64,000 nucleotides of DNA from Lepus europaeus (GCF_033115175.1 NC_084844.1:34629885-34693884), one strand, 5' to 3'. Positions 1 to 22,344 are shown, numbered from the stretch's first letter. The notes: a model not told the origin generated them from the letters alone. Program-made: numbers and translations.

Positions 1-60
1 CCTGTTCATACATTCTTTTCAGTCTTTATTTACTTGTTATTTATTAGAGAATTCTAAACT

Positions 61-225
61 GTTTATTCTCCATAAGCCCACAGTAGTCAGGACCCTAATT
101 GTTTGAGCCATCACTACTGTTTCCTAGGTTTACCTTAGTGGGAAGCTGGACTCGGGAGCCAGAGCTGGATATTGTTCCCAAATTCTCTGATAACGAGCAT
201 TGTAATAGCATCTTAAAGCTGTAAA
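61..225 (-). repeat. Old CSINE fragment
   Basis: Diverged reverse-strand CSINE body: remnants of the GGAAGCTGGACTCGGGAGCC segment at 139-160 and the gcccacagtagtcaggaccc stretch. Lies in a CLTC intron. Confidence 0.45.
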
Positions 226-298
226 AAATACTGTCTCTGCCTCCCTCTAGGTAGCTCTTAACTCTAAATAAATAAATCTTCCCCACAAAGGGAGGGTG

Positions 299-600
299 GT
301 GTGCGTTGTGGTATAGCAGGTAAAGCTACTACCTATATACCATATGGGCACCGGTTTGAATTCTAGTGCACTACTTCCTATCCAGCTACCTGCTAATGAG
401 AAAGCAGTAGAAAATGTCCCAATTGCTTGGGTCCCTGCTACCCATGTGGGAGACCTCGATGAAGCTCTTGGCTCCTGGCTCTGACCTGACCTACCACTGG
501 CCATTGCGGCCATCTGGGGAGTAAACCAGTGGATGGAAGATTATCTCTCCCTCTCACCTTCTCTTCCCCCTCTCTCTGTAACTCTGAGTTCCAAAATCTT
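299..600 (+). repeat. CSINE, tail split by a younger insertion
   Basis: Full head (TTGTGGTATAGCAGGTAAAGC), B-box-like GGTTTGAATTC and CT-rich 3' part. Its AAATAAATAAATCTT tail resumes at 936-956 after the 601-935 insertion. Confidence 0.85.
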
Positions 601-935
601 TTTTTTTTTTTTTTTTTGACAGGCAGAGTGGACAGTGAGAGAGAGAGAGACAGAGAGAAAAGTCTTCCTTTTGCCGTTGGTTCACCCTCCAATGGCTGCT
701 GCGGCCGGCGCACTGTGCTGATCCGAAGGCAGGAGCCAGGTGCTTCTCCTGGTCTCCCATGCGGGTGCAGGGCCCAAGCACTTGGGCCATCCTCCACTGC
801 ACTCCTGGACCATAGCAGAGAGCTGGCCTGGAAGAGGGGCAACCGGGACAGAATCCGGCGCCCTGACCGGGACTAGAACCTGGTATGCCGGCGCCGCTAG
901 GCAGAGGATTAGCCTGTTGAGCCATGGCGCCGGCC
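601..935 (-). repeat. Young-type CSINE nested in the 299-600 copy
   Basis: Starts with a run of 17 T, then GACAGGCAGAGTGGACAGTG, and ends GCCATGGCGCCGGCC. This subfamily has the extra GGGACAGAATCCGGCGCCC block next to the tRNA-like head. Confidence 0.9.
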
Positions 936-1086
936 TAAAATAAATAAATCTTAAAAAAGTAGTTGAGCAACTTTATTAGCTTAGTAGAATCAAAATATTT
1001 CAACTGAAGAACCCCAAGGAAAACTCTTGCAGGAAAACAGATTATTTCTTAATTAAGATGTAAATTTGAAAAGAGAATTAAGCTAA

Positions 1087-11414
<10,328 letters not shown>

Positions 11415-12299
11415 GATGGAAAGCTGATCCTGTAATCACCTATTTTCGTACTGAAACATCATTTACCCACTTCTCAGTTTATAAAGGGGGGAACCAGGCA
11501 GCGTGTTCTTGTAACCTTTATTTCATGAAGGACTACTTTTTGTTTCTAACTATAAACTGGGGTCACCTATGTTAAAACCTTATCTCACATTCCACATCAT
11601 TTTAGAATTTATTTTCGAAGGGGAATAGTTTCAATGTTTTATTCACTTGGGGGTTTTTTGCCACCCTCATTGTTTCAAGAACTGCTTAATATTCAATCTG
11701 TTGTGAAGAACCTGATTTGCACTCTGTAGTGTTTAAAGAAGCAAAGAAACTCTAATACTGAATCTCTTAAATTTAGTGTATGTAAACAGCTTACAATATG
11801 TATTGTCTAAATGCATTTAAATCTCTTTTATTCAAAGAAAAGCTACCGCAAAAATACTGGTATGTGACCATGCAAGACTGTCAGTGCCGACAAAGACAAC
11901 ACTAATCAGCAGATCCTTCACTGGATTGCAGTGCTCTCCAAATTATTTGAAACATGCGTACAGACAACTTGCCTGATTTTTAAATGAGCGTAAAAGGCCC
12001 TCTAACCTATGCAGGTTTCCCATTACACATAGAGAAAATGCTAGTGTGTTTCGCTCACTGCATATGTGACAGGTGCCCTCATGTTGTGCTGTATCCTGTG
12101 CTTTTTCTGTGGGACCATTCCATTCAGGACAAAGAGCACCATGATTCCAAGCTTGTGTGTATTTACTAACCCTCCCTGAGGTTTGTGTACGTTGGATGTT
12201 GTGGTGTTTTAGATCACTGAGTGTACAGAAGACAGAATTCAAACAAAATATTGCTGTTCTCCAGTCTTGTTCGTGGAATCTGAAATTACTCCAATTTAA

Positions 12300-12305
12300 A
12301 ATAAA
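12300..12305 (+). terminator. Candidate CLTC polyadenylation signal 1
   Basis: AATAAA, 886 bp after the CLTC stop codon, in AT-rich context. Confidence 0.5.
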
Positions 12306-12609
12306 TTACTGGACTGTGGAAATATCATGCAGAATGGCAGTTTTAATTAAACACTCTCAAACCAAAAGAAGTAATAGTTTTGGTAGTTTCCTATTGGATA
12401 CTGAGGCAGTATAGGGAGGCATAAGAGGAATGAAGATTGGGAAATTTGAAGACATTATGTATTGTGTCATGTGCAGTTGTCTGAAGAACCATTCACTACT
12501 ACAGTGGGTTACATTTTCTCTCTCGAATAACATTTAACCAAGTGGCTTTTTAGCTTTCTGTCTAAGCATTTCACTTAAATGAACAAACCATGGGTGTTAT
12601 ATTAACCTA

Positions 12610-12615
12610 AATAAA
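12610..12615 (+). terminator. Candidate CLTC polyadenylation signal 2
   Basis: AATAAA about 1.2 kb after the stop, followed within about 65 bp by T-rich sequence (12686-12704). Confidence 0.45.
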
Positions 12616-12854
12616 ATTATGTTTAAACATGTAGTTAACATGCTGTTTCTCACCACGAACTGTAAAGTGCCAATAATATGGATAGTTTTTTTTTTTTTTT
12701 TTTAAATCTAACTCTTTAACTTATGGGTGAGATTGTTACTTTAAGTTCATTTCATTATCCCTAACCCTTATTAGTCTACCCTCATCTAGCTTTGTATTGC
12801 TCTACAACTCTGTTAGACAAATTACCATAAGCTCCACAGGAGTATTTTTGTGTT

Positions 12855-13112
12855 TTAAATTGATTTTATCTAAGAGGCAGAGAAAAGAGAGAAAGGAAAA
12901 AAAACTTCCTATCCTAGTTCATTCCTCAAATGCTACAACAACCAGGACTGGGCTCAAGTCAGAAACTGAGAACTTAATCCAGGTCTCCCATATGGGTGTT
13001 AGGAACCCAAATATTTGAGCAGAAAGGTGGAGTCAGGAGCCAGAGCCAGGTATTGAACCCAGTCACTCCAATATGGGGACACAGACATCTCAACTGCTAG
13101 ACACCTGCCCCC
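12855..13112 (-). repeat. Old CSINE after CLTC
   Basis: Diverged reverse copy with GGTCTCCCATATGGGTGTTA; part of the middle is deleted near 13020. Confidence 0.7.
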
Positions 13113-13142
13113 ATCGAGGTGTTTTTCAAACTATAAAACCCA

Positions 13143-13440
13143 GGGGGCCAGCGCTGTGGCATAGTGGGTAAAGCTGCCACTTGCAGCATTGGCATCCCAT
13201 ATGGGCGCCAGTTTGAGTCCCAGCTGCTCTACTTCTGATCCAGCTCTCTGCTGTGGGCTGGGAAAGCAGTAAAGATAGCCTGGGTCCTTGGGCCCCTGTA
13301 CCCACGTGGAAAACCCAGGGGAAGTTCCTGGTTCCCAGCTTCAGATTGGCACAGCTCCACTGGGGAGTAAACCAGCAGATGGAAGACCACTCTTTCTGCC
13401 TCTCCTCCTTTCTCTGTAGAACTCTGACTTCCAAATAAAT

Positions 13441-13484
<44 letters not shown>
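13143..13484 (+). repeat. CSINE with long A tail
   Basis: GGGGCCAGCGCTGTGGCATA head and TTCCAAATAAATAAATCTT tail, then about 36 A at 13448-13483. The uninterrupted A run suggests recent insertion. Confidence 0.9.
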
Positions 13485-13893
13485 ACAGGCCCTTCTCCCA
13501 CTTTTAATTCTATCCCTCCCTCATCTTCCTAAAGAAAGTATATACACATATCCTTATAGTACATATACTTTTACTATTAGTTGGCTTGTCATTGTGAAAA
13601 CGGCTTGCTGTACTTAGGTTCCTGGATCTCTGCTCCCTTTCTTCATCATGAAAAATCAAGAGGGAGAATAGTACTGGGTCCTTGGAAGCTCAAGGAGACA
13701 TTAATGGAAAATTTAAGTGGAAAGAAAGCTTTCGATGGTTTTCTTGCCTGATACTGAAAGCCATTGTAAAAAACAAACAAAACTGATACTCCTTGACAAC
13801 TCCTAGGGCTCTTGAAAACAAGTTTATGGGAAATGGAATTAAAAGATAAGTTCATTTTGATGCAGAAAATTTGAAGTCTGTGCCTGCGTGGAA

Positions 13894-14002
13894 TATTCAA
13901 AGAGTTCATGGGAAAATGCATGTTATGCAAAAACTGGATTTCAAAATATTTTTGCACCAGAATAAACATACTTGCATATTTCCATGAACTTTGGAAGTAC
14001 CA
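13894..14002 (+). repeat. MITE-like element with terminal inverted repeats
   Basis: TTCAAAGAGTTCATGGGAAAA at the left end mirrors TTTCCATGAACTTTGGAAGT at the right end. The interior reads ATTTCAAAATATTTTTGCACC. Related copies are at 22345, 45942, 47893 and 48604. Confidence 0.6.
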
Positions 14003-14152
14003 TAGTACTTCAGCATGGCCATTAGTACATTAGACAGTCTCACTATAAATGCTTCAGTATGCTTACATTATTTTGGATCCCAAAGAGCTGTACTCTCATT
14101 TATATCTTGATATTTGCTGATTAGAAATTAAATTTTTAAAATAATCCATTTA

Positions 14153-14454
14153 GCTGGCGCTGTGGCTCACTAGGCTAATCCTCCGCCCTCTAGTCCCAGT
14201 CAGGGTGCCAGATTCTGTCCTGGTCGCCCCTCTTCCAGGCCAGCTCTCTGCTGTGGCCCGGGAGTGCAGGGGAGGATGGCCCAAGTGCTTGGGCCCTGCA
14301 CCCCATGGGAGACCAGGAGAAGCACCTGGCTCCTGGCTTTGGATCAGCGTGGTGCGCTGGCTGCAGCGCCAGCTGCAGCGGCCAGTGGGGGGTGAACCAA
14401 TGGAAAAAGGAAGACCTTTCTCTGTTTCTCTCACTGTCCACTCTGCCTGTCAAA
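14153..14454 (+). repeat. Young-type CSINE with head deletion
   Basis: Perfect 10-bp target duplication AATCCATTTA (14143-14152 and 14455-14464). About 20 bp of the head (the GCGGCGCCGGCACACCGGGT region) are missing. Confidence 0.92.
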
Positions 14455-14569
14455 AATCCATTTATATCCACAGTAAACTCATTGTATCTTAACACTTAAG
14501 CACTGCTTATATGGAAAATAATGGATTTTCTGATTTACGTGGTTTTTCCAAATACTAACACTTCAAAGA

Positions 14570-14848
14570 CTTGAGGCAAAGTTACAAGGGGAGAAACGTC
14601 TTCAGTCACTGGTTCACTCCCCAAGTGGCCACAACAACTGGGGCTGGGCCAGGCTGGAGCCAGGAGCTTCTTCCAGGTCTCCCACATGGGTGCAGGGGCC
14701 CAAGGACTTGGGCCATCTTCTGCTGCTTTCCCAGGCACATTTGCAGGGAGCAAATCAGAAGTGGAGCAGCCAGGACTCAAACCAGCACCCATAAGGGAGC
14801 TGGTGCCACAGGCAGCAGCTTTACCAGCTATGCCATAGTGCCAGCCTC
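14570..14848 (-). repeat. CSINE
   Basis: Reverse copy: CTTCAGTCACTGGTTCACTC through GGAGCAGCCAGGACTCAAAC to ATAGTGCCAGCC. Confidence 0.85.
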
Positions 14849-15103
14849 AAATATTAATACTTTAAAAAACTTTTAAACATTCCTATTGGAAAGGCAGAGA
14901 GGTGGTCGTTTTATTACATTTTTCTTTAATTGTGAGAATACTGATCTCACCAAAAAATCTTACCAGTTTTGGGAAGTTTGGAGACAGATGAAGTTTTCCA
15001 GAATACTGTCAATAGTTTTCTTTGAAATGACTGGCTCATTTAGTTTATATAAGGAAATGTCTGCCAAACACCCAGGTGTGAATTTGTCAGTTGATTCTTA
15101 TTT

Positions 15104-15385
15104 TTTAAAAATATTTATTTGAAAGAGGAGAGGTAGAGAGGTCTTCCATCCACTGATTCATTCCTTAGTTGGCGACGACGGTCGGAGCTGAGCCACCCCA
15201 AAGCCAGGAACTTCTTCCGGGTCTCCCACATGGGCCCAAGGACCTGGGCCATCCTCTACTGCTTTCCCAGGCCACAGCAGAGAGCTTGATAGGAAGTGGA
15301 GCAGCCAGGACTCAAACCGGTGCCCACATGGGATGCCAGCGCTGCAGGCAGCGGCTTTACCTACTGTGCCATGGCACTGGCCCCT
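15104..15385 (-). repeat. CSINE
   Basis: Reverse copy from ATATTTATTTGAAAGAGGAG to GTGCCATGGCACTGGCCC. Confidence 0.88.
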
Positions 15386-15406
15386 GATTGTTAAAAATGT
15401 GCCATG

Positions 15407-15712
15407 GGGTCAGTGTAGTAGTGTAGTGGAGTAAGCCTCCACTTGCAGTGCCAGAATCCCATGTGGGCAGCATACTGAGTTCCGGCTGCTCTTCCAATCC
15501 AGCTCTGCTTATATCCTGGGAAAGCAGAAGATGGCCCAAATGCTTGGGAGCTTGCACCTGTGTGGGAGACCTGGAAGAAGCTCCTGGCCCTTGGCTTCAG
15601 ATCATCCCAGCTCTGGCTGTTGTGGTCTTTTGGGGAGTGAACCAGAGGATGGAAGACCTTTCTCTGTCTTTTCCTCCCTGTAACTCTACTTCTCAAATAA
15701 ATAAAATCCTTT
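15407..15712 (+). repeat. CSINE
   Basis: Slightly diverged head GGTCAGTGTAGTAGTGTAGT and tail TCTCAAATAAATAAAATCC, only about 20 bp from the preceding opposite-strand copy. Confidence 0.85.
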
Positions 15713-16914
15713 TTTTAAAAAAGTTCCAAGACAAAAAGCTTAGTCACAAGTCTTTTTCCTTAAGACAACTGCCATGTTTTGGTTTGCTACAGAAGTGTTT
15801 AGTGTTACACAGCATGTTATGACAGTCATGAGTAATGAATGTTAATTAATCATACACATAGGTATCCCTGCTTTATATGTGAGAGGGGCCAGCAGTGCAA
15901 ATGTCAATACAGGGAACAAGAAAAATTTTTAGTAGTAGGAAAATAGTTTTGACCCTGCAGAGAGGCATTTATTCTGAGAACTATAAAACTGAGTCCTACA
16001 AAGTGCAGGTAAAGTAGAAAATAAGCAGAATCTATTTCCGGAATGACTAGAAATACTGTACGATCATCCTAATAGAGAAACCACGTTTTATTGCAATTCC
16101 TTGAGTCAGCCACCCTGGGCCATCCGGTTGGGAATGAACTCTTGGAATCTGGAGCCATCAGAACTGAGCTGAGCCAGAATGATGCATTTACAGTTGAGTT
16201 CGGTTCAGTTACATGCTGTTGCATCACTTGTGAATCCAGTGTAAACATTCTGTGTAGAAACAGTTGCTATTGTGGCATCATTCACAGTTCTCCTGTGCTA
16301 TCCTATGCCAGTGTAAACTCTGTAAAACAGACCCAATATTAGACATTTTAACTCTGGCTGCAGTAGGACTTGGTTTTTGGCTCAGACTCCACCACCTTAT
16401 ACCCTCTGAAGCTGTCACGCTACGGATATTGACGTTAACCATGGAAAGTAGATGACACCATGAGCCTATTATCAAAATTCTCCTTGGCATCAATTACAGC
16501 TACTGGGGATATAGTGAATTTAGAAATTGCCATTATAATCCTAAAAGAAGGCATTCAAGAGAAAAAGATTCTAGCAATAGCATTTGAAAGCACCATGGCA
16601 TTTGAGAGTTGGGATCTTCTGCTTCAGTCTGTAGCTAAGTCAAAGGGGAAAAAAAGGTGCCCTTAGATAATTCAATTATTATTTGAATTCTAGGGAAAGG
16701 AACATGACAACAACTTAACGTTCATTTTAGTTACCACAGATTCTCACATGGGCCCATTTCTACCTTCAACGTCCAAAAGGTCACTCCCTAAGTTTCAGTG
16801 GCTTCATTGTTAGAGGAAAGAGGAGTAATGGAATTTATGTAGGCTATAATCTCAGGAGAACCTTTGGCCACTGTGGGTCAGGGGAAATGAGCATGAAAAA
16901 CTGCCTCAACTTTG
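15713..16914. other. Intergenic segment, nothing recognised
   Basis: 1.2 kb without a recognisable repeat or gene. Open frames of up to 83 codons lack coding character. A minus-strand AATAAA lies at 16087-16092. Confidence 0.5.
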
Positions 16915-17197
16915 GGGCCTGGCGTTATGATTTAGAGGGTAAAGCTGTTGCCTGCCTGGCATCCCATATGGGCACCTGTTCGAAACCTGGTGGCTCCACT
17001 CCATCCAGCTCCCTGGTAATGGTCAGAAAAAGATGGCCCAGGTGCTTGGGCCCTTGGTACCTACATGGGAGACCTAGAAGAAGCTCCTGGCATCTGGCTC
17101 CAGCCTGGCCCTTGGCAGCCATCTAGTGAGTTAACCAGCAGATGAAAGATCTCTCTTTCAAATAAAAAAATCTTAAAAAAAAAAAAAAATTCAGCTT
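16915..17197 (+). repeat. CSINE near PTRH2 3' end
   Basis: Target duplication TCAACTTTG at 16906-16914 and 17198-17206; A-rich tail at 17174-17189. Confidence 0.9.
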
Positions 17198-17572
17198 TCA
17201 ACTTTGAGACATAAATAAAAAGGTTAGATTGTAAACCATGAGACTCCACTGTGGGTGGCTATACCATGATAGTTCAGTACCTTATCAATCATCCAAATAG
17301 TGACAGTGACAGTGTGAAAACTGCAGTGTGAATCCCCCCAACGCCAACAGCAGTGGTCTCAGACAAGAGCAAGCAACACACAAAGACCAAAGACCTAACC
17401 ATGGAGAGGAAAATTGGTTTTAACCCCCCTTTTCATCCCATTTTATACTGCGCTGCTGCTTTCATCTTAAGTATTTGTGCCAGCCCCTGTTACTGAGCCA
17501 CCAAACCCACGTAACTTAGCCCAAGAAGAGAACTACCTGCCAAGAACATGATATAAGAACAAAAGAATGGCT

Positions 17573-17578
17573 TTTATT
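17573..17578 (-). terminator. PTRH2: Candidate PTRH2 polyadenylation signal
   Basis: AATAAA on the minus strand (TTTATT on plus), 109 bp past the stop codon. A second one lies at 17618-17623. Either would give a short 3'UTR. Confidence 0.5.
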
Positions 17579-17686
17579 TTCACCTCCAAGTATTTCAAGT
17601 AGGGGAAGAAACTGAGATTTTATTGTTAGAATTTGACAGGACTCAAACACTTGCCTGGGGAAGTCATCTTTGTAACAAATGTTCAC

Positions 17687-18226
17687 CTAGTAAAGTTTTA
17701 AGTGACCAGTGACTTGGTCAATTAGATCTGCTGGTCCTGGCCCAATTCCTAGGACAGTTCGTGAGCCTGGTTCAATCTGAGTACGCCCAGCATCTTGGAT
17801 TAAACTAACAGTGAGTCCCAGCATTTTGGCATGGGTTAGTAACTGAATCAGGGTTTCTTCATCAGGCGCTTTCACCACCACTTTGGTCTGGCCACAGTAT
17901 TCCCACTGTCTGAGCACCTCGGGGTTTCTCCTTTGAATTTGCTTGTAGGCAGAAACGGCTGCATGGGAGCACTGGGCAGCAACTTTTCCTCTTCCCATCT
18001 TCAAGTCATTTCGAACCACAAGAATCATTTTGTACTCCTCACTCTCTCCCAAGATGCTTTCTTCTGTTTCACTCTCTGTGTCTGTCTCGCTCGTTAAGCT
18101 TTTGGGGAGCATCCCAAAGCGTACCCGCAGGCCCCAGCCCAGGCACATGCCACAAGCAACCCCAGCAGCCAAGCTGAGTGCACTAGGATGAGCCAGATAT
18201 TCCATAATCAAGGATTTGGAGAGCAT
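17687..18226 (-). CDS. PTRH2: Peptidyl-tRNA hydrolase 2 (Bit1), complete single-exon reading frame
   Basis: 179 codons, the same length as human PTRH2. The protein is a mitochondrial outer-membrane peptidyl-tRNA hydrolase that releases peptidyl-tRNA and also acts in anoikis signalling. Residues 15-37 ([23 protein letters not shown]) form a hydrophobic N-terminal anchor. Residues 43-64 are an acidic Ser/Thr/Glu-rich linker. From Y65 to the end is the PTH2 domain, with [20 protein letters not shown] followed by CSHAAVSAY near its start and the ending [19 protein letters not shown]85 corresponds to the human residue I recall as mutated in a multisystem disease. The ATG follows an AG splice acceptor directly (minus strand; tract TTTTTTCCTTTTCCTTAAG), so the 5'UTR lies in a distant exon. 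No frame damage is visible. It lies convergent to CLTC and head-to-head with VMP1, as in human. Confidence 0.97.
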   Translation of the reverse strand: MLSKSLIMEYLAHPSALSLAAGVACGMCLGWGLRVRFGMLPKSLTSETDTESETEESILGESEEYKMILVVRNDLKMGRGKVAAQCSHAAVSAYKQIQRRNPEVLRQWEYCGQTKVVVKAPDEETLIQLLTHAKMLGLTVSLIQDAGRTQIEPGSRTVLGIGPGPADLIDQVTGHLKLY

Positions 18227-18237
18227 CTTAAGGAAAA

Positions 18238-19140
18238 GGAAAAAACATTATCATTATGGGGGAATGAAAAGTTACAGGCTTATCAGATAAACACCTTGTC
18301 TATACACAGCAAGCAACATTTTAGAACTATATGAGGTCATCCAGAAGAAAGGCAAAATACATTTAGGTTTTAAGCATGTACCGTGATAACACCCATCCCC
18401 GGTGTATTAGAAAAATTCAAGCATCCACAAGAAGCAGATTAGGTCATTTTGAATTCTGAGAGAAGTAGCACCTGTGGGGCTCAATAACTTAGTCAAGTCT
18501 TCCCTGAGTCTTGGGCACAAAGGAAATGGGTTTTACAAAGATGCCTAAAGGATCCAAAAAATCACCACGACAGTGTGTCCCCTTTCTGGAATCCAGTACT
18601 TACCTGTGTTTTCACGATGCGGCAGTTCTGATGGCACCAATCCCTCACTGCCGCTCCCTGGGGAACAGGGAAATGCCCCACTGCCACTATCCTAGGCCTG
18701 CTGCATTTTGCATAGGAGCCCAAAGTAATTTTTGCTGTTTTAACATACACTAGATTTTTAAATATCAGTCACATAAAACAAAGGAAGATCATCCTTTACC
18801 CTTCACTTAGAAAATCCTACTACCCCAGCAAAGCTGTTCACAGTATTTGTGTCACCAGTGAACCACCTGTATCAAGTCTACACTTGAGGCTGTTGGGTTC
18901 TTTTTCTAGTGGAGCAGTAGCCAAGCATTTATCTACACAGAGCCACTGTGCTATTTGTGGTGCCTCTAAGTGGCCTCCTTGGAATGGTACAATCTTCATG
19001 GCATAGAGGACATTCCTGGAAATACTTATTTTGTCATTAATTTCCTTTTTGTTCTTCACTAGGTAAAACATAAGATCTTATATTAATATATTTGAAGTTA
19101 TATGGTAGATAAAGTAATAGTATCAAATCATCTCAGGACA
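18238..19140. other. PTRH2 intron sequence, nothing recognised
   Basis: About 0.9 kb upstream of the PTRH2 coding exon, no repeat recognised and no coding-like frame. Confidence 0.5.
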
Positions 19141-19775
19141 GTAAAGCACATGTTAAATCTTTCTAAAATAGAATTCATGTATCATAAAATTCATCCTTTT
19201 AAAGTGTACAATTCAGTGGTTTTTAATTACATCCATAAGGTTGTATAACCATCACCACTTCTAATTCCAGAATATTTTCAGTGCCCCAAAAAGTAACCCC
19301 TTACTGATCAAGCAGTCACTTCTCATTTCCCACTCTGTGATAGCCATCAACCTACTATGTGTCTTTATCAATTCTAGGCAATTTATATGAATGCAGTCAT
19401 CCAAAATGTGGCATTCTGAGTTCATTCATTTAGCATTTTCAGGATTCATCCATCTTGTGGCATGCATCATTACTCTTACTGATGAGTACTTCAATGCATG
19501 GATAGACCACATTTTATTTATGCATTCGACTACAAATGGACATTTGAGTTGTTTCTACATTTTGCCTATTATGAATAATGCTGCTATGGACATTTGTGTA
19601 CAAGTTTTTGTTAGACATGTGTTCATTTTTTTCTTGGGCATACATCCACAAGTAGAAATGATGGCTCATATCACTGTTGTTAGCTTTAAAAATCTGCCAA
19701 ACTATTTTCCAAAGTGGATGTACATTTTACATTTATTACAAATGATTTGTTATAAAAATGTGCTTTGGATCTGAT
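19141..19775 (+). repeat. Old L1 3' end
   Basis: AAAGTGTACAATTCAGTGG, CATCACCACTTCTAATTCCA, TATTATGAATAATGCTGCTA and GTACAAGTTTTTGTTAGACA are hallmark segments of ancient mammalian L1 3' regions. No intact frame. Confidence 0.8.
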
Positions 19776-20201
19776 AGGGCTGAGAACCACACAGCTCTAG
19801 TACCTAAAGACTTGGTCTAATTCAGAAAAAAGACAGTCCCTTTACCAACAAGTCTTCATCTAAGTCAAGGCTGATTCTGCATCTCAAAGTAGAACCAGGA
19901 GTTAAAAACAATGACTGAAATGCAATCTCTGAAGAAACAGAAAACAGTGTCCATAAACAGAATGTTTACAATACCTTTAAATTTAAAAAAGTATAATTTA
20001 ACACGATATACTGCTACACTAATGTCCTACTTTTGAAGGATGGATATGTCAAAGTACAGTCAATCAAAAAGAAAACCTGATAACCTCCACACTTCCAATC
20101 TCAAAATCAAACCCTGCCTTTGTAGGAACAAAACCAATCCCCCTGAAATTGCTACTTCCTGTGATAAAACCTGTAACTATATGGGTCTGTTAGAATCCTT
20201 T

Positions 20202-20518
20202 ATTTATTTATTTATTTATTGATAGGCAGAGTTAGACAGAGATAAAGGTCTTCCTTCTGTTGGTTCACTCCCCAAATGGCTGCTACCGTCGGTGCGCTGC
20301 GCCGATCTGAAGCCAGGAGCTAGGTGCTTCCTCCTGGTCTCCCATGTGGGTGCAGGGCCCAAGCACTTGGGCCATCCTCCACTGCCTTCCCGGGCCATAG
20401 CAGAGAGCTGGACTGGAAGAGGAGCAACAGAGACAGAACCAGCGCCCCAACCGGGACTAGAACCCGGGGTACCAGTGCCACAGGCAGAGGATTAGCCTAG
20501 TGAGCTGCAGCGCTGGCC
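20202..20518 (-). repeat. Young-type CSINE, first of a tandem insertion pair
   Basis: Perfect 11-bp duplication AGAATCCTTTA (20191-20201 and 20519-20529). A TTTA repeat forms its tail. Confidence 0.93.
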
Positions 20519-20535
20519 AGAATCCTTTACTTTTT

Positions 20536-20862
20536 TTTTTTTTTTTTTTTTAATTTTTGACAGGCAGAGTTAGAGAGAGAGACAGAAAGGTGTTCCTTTT
20601 CCATTGGTTTACCCCCCAAATGGCTGCTGCGGCCAGTGCGCTGCACCAATCTGAAGCCAGGAGCCAGGTGCTTCCTCCTGGTCTCCCATGTGGGTGCAGG
20701 GCCCAAGCACTTGGGCCATCTTCCACTGCCTTCCCAGGCCACAGCAGAGAGCTGGACTGGAAGAGGAGCAACCGGAACAGAACTAGCGCCCCGACCAGGA
20801 CTAGAACCTGGGGTGCCGGCGCTGCAGGCAGAGGACTAGCTAAGTGAGCCATGGCGCTGGCC
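20536..20862 (-). repeat. Young-type CSINE, second of the pair
   Basis: 13-bp duplication TCCTTTACTTTTT (20523-20535 and 20863-20875). Its left copy overlaps the right duplication of the previous element, so this one landed second. Confidence 0.93.
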
Positions 20863-20875
20863 TCCTTTACTTTTT

Positions 20876-22082
20876 AAACACTTTCTGAAACATCTACCAA
20901 AAAACCCTCGGCATCTCTTCCTGCATTTGCAATCCTGTCTGGACCTACCTTCTTTTCTACAGGCAAGGAAAGCAGACAACCAGGAGAATGTGATGAGAGA
21001 CATTTCCAGAAGAACCAAAGGGAAGGTAGGTAGATGCTGAAGATACAGAAAGGGTAGTGTTGGCATGCAGAACAGGAGCCAGCAGTCCTTAGAAAAGGAT
21101 CTGGACTTGAATAGAAAGAAAAGGGCACCTTTCAACATGAGTTTTAGACATGGGTAGGTCCCTGCATTGGGAAGCAGGGAGGAAAGTCATATAGAAGTCA
21201 ACAGGAAGAAAGGAGAGCGAGACTGAAGTAAATGCTGTGACAACACGTGGCAGTGCAGTGTTCACACCAGGGTCACACAACACACGAGTACGGGATGCAC
21301 TGTACTATCATGTTAGGGTGTCTTTGATATCACTAAGTGACAGCAATTTTTCACCTCCATTATACTCTTACAGGACTATAGTCATATATGCAGTATGTTG
21401 TATACAGTGCGTGACTGTTTCTGAGTATTTCTAGAAAAAAACCTACGGACCTCCATATCAACTGGTAGAAGGACTCTCCATGCCAATTTCTAGGTTGCAA
21501 AGTAAGCAAATACCTTTATACCAGATTCAGCTAATATCTGGAACAGAAAACTGCTCTACTGAGAGGACTTAGGTATTAGATAACATACCAAACCCTCTAC
21601 ATCTGTGACAGAAGTCAAACCCTAACAAGTGAATGCTGCTAGGTTATCAATACTGCCAGGGAATCTCATGCCTAGTAACAAAACCAACACATACAACTCT
21701 ATCAGAACTGTAATCTTACACACAAAATACTTTCCCAAGGATATCTGGTCAGCAATTGCCAGTGCAACCTTGGACTGATATCACCCTTGTACTGATGCTT
21801 GTAACCAAGGATTATGGTTTCAAACAATTTATATAATCCTCCTCCTCATTTTGCCTCTAAACACTTCCTTGCCTTAACCTCCCTGAACCCACACATAACT
21901 TTACTACGGCACACATATTCCCATTGTAATGTTTGTTACTGAATAAATTTAGTCATTTTTGGAGAATCTCTCCATTTTTATTTAGGATGACCCAAGCATT
22001 ACCTCATTGATTGTTGCTATGAACATAAAAGGAGGCTATGGCGTCACAGAACAGGTGAGAAAAATGAGGATCAAACAGAGCA
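20876..22082. other. PTRH2 intron sequence, nothing recognised
   Basis: 1.2 kb without a repeat or gene that I can name. Open frames of up to 84 codons look random. Confidence 0.5.
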
Positions 22083-22343
22083 GCCGGGTGCAGATGTTTA
22101 TTCTAGTAGTCAAGTCAGCCACATCTCATATCAAAGTACCTGGGTTTGATTCCTGGCTCTGGCTCCTGATTCCAGTTTCCCACCAATGCAGACCCTGGGA
22201 AGCAGAAGAGATAGTTCAAGTTACTGAATGCTTGCCACCCACAGGGGAGACCTAGATTACATTGCTGGTCCCCAACTGTAGCAGGCATTTGAGCAGTGAA
22301 TTAGCAAATGGGAGCCTTATCTACTTCTCAAATAAATAAATCC
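22083..22343 (+). repeat. Old CSINE
   Basis: TATCAAAGTACCTGGGTTTG replaces the usual B-box stretch. This older head type recurs at 29199. Tail CTCAAATAAATAAATCC. Confidence 0.75.
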
Positions 22344-22344
22344 A

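Larger units (their letters stand above)
11415..12630 (+). other. CLTC: CLTC 3' untranslated region (approximate end)
   Basis: AT-rich sequence with no repeats. Two canonical AATAAA signals lie at 12300-12305 and 12610-12615; either could end the transcript. The first CSINE downstream starts near 12855. The end point is inferred, not observed. Confidence 0.6.

Noticed and set aside
19391-19774. 127-codon open frame with hydrophobic character
   Set aside because: It lies entirely in an old L1 3' region in non-coding orientation and context.
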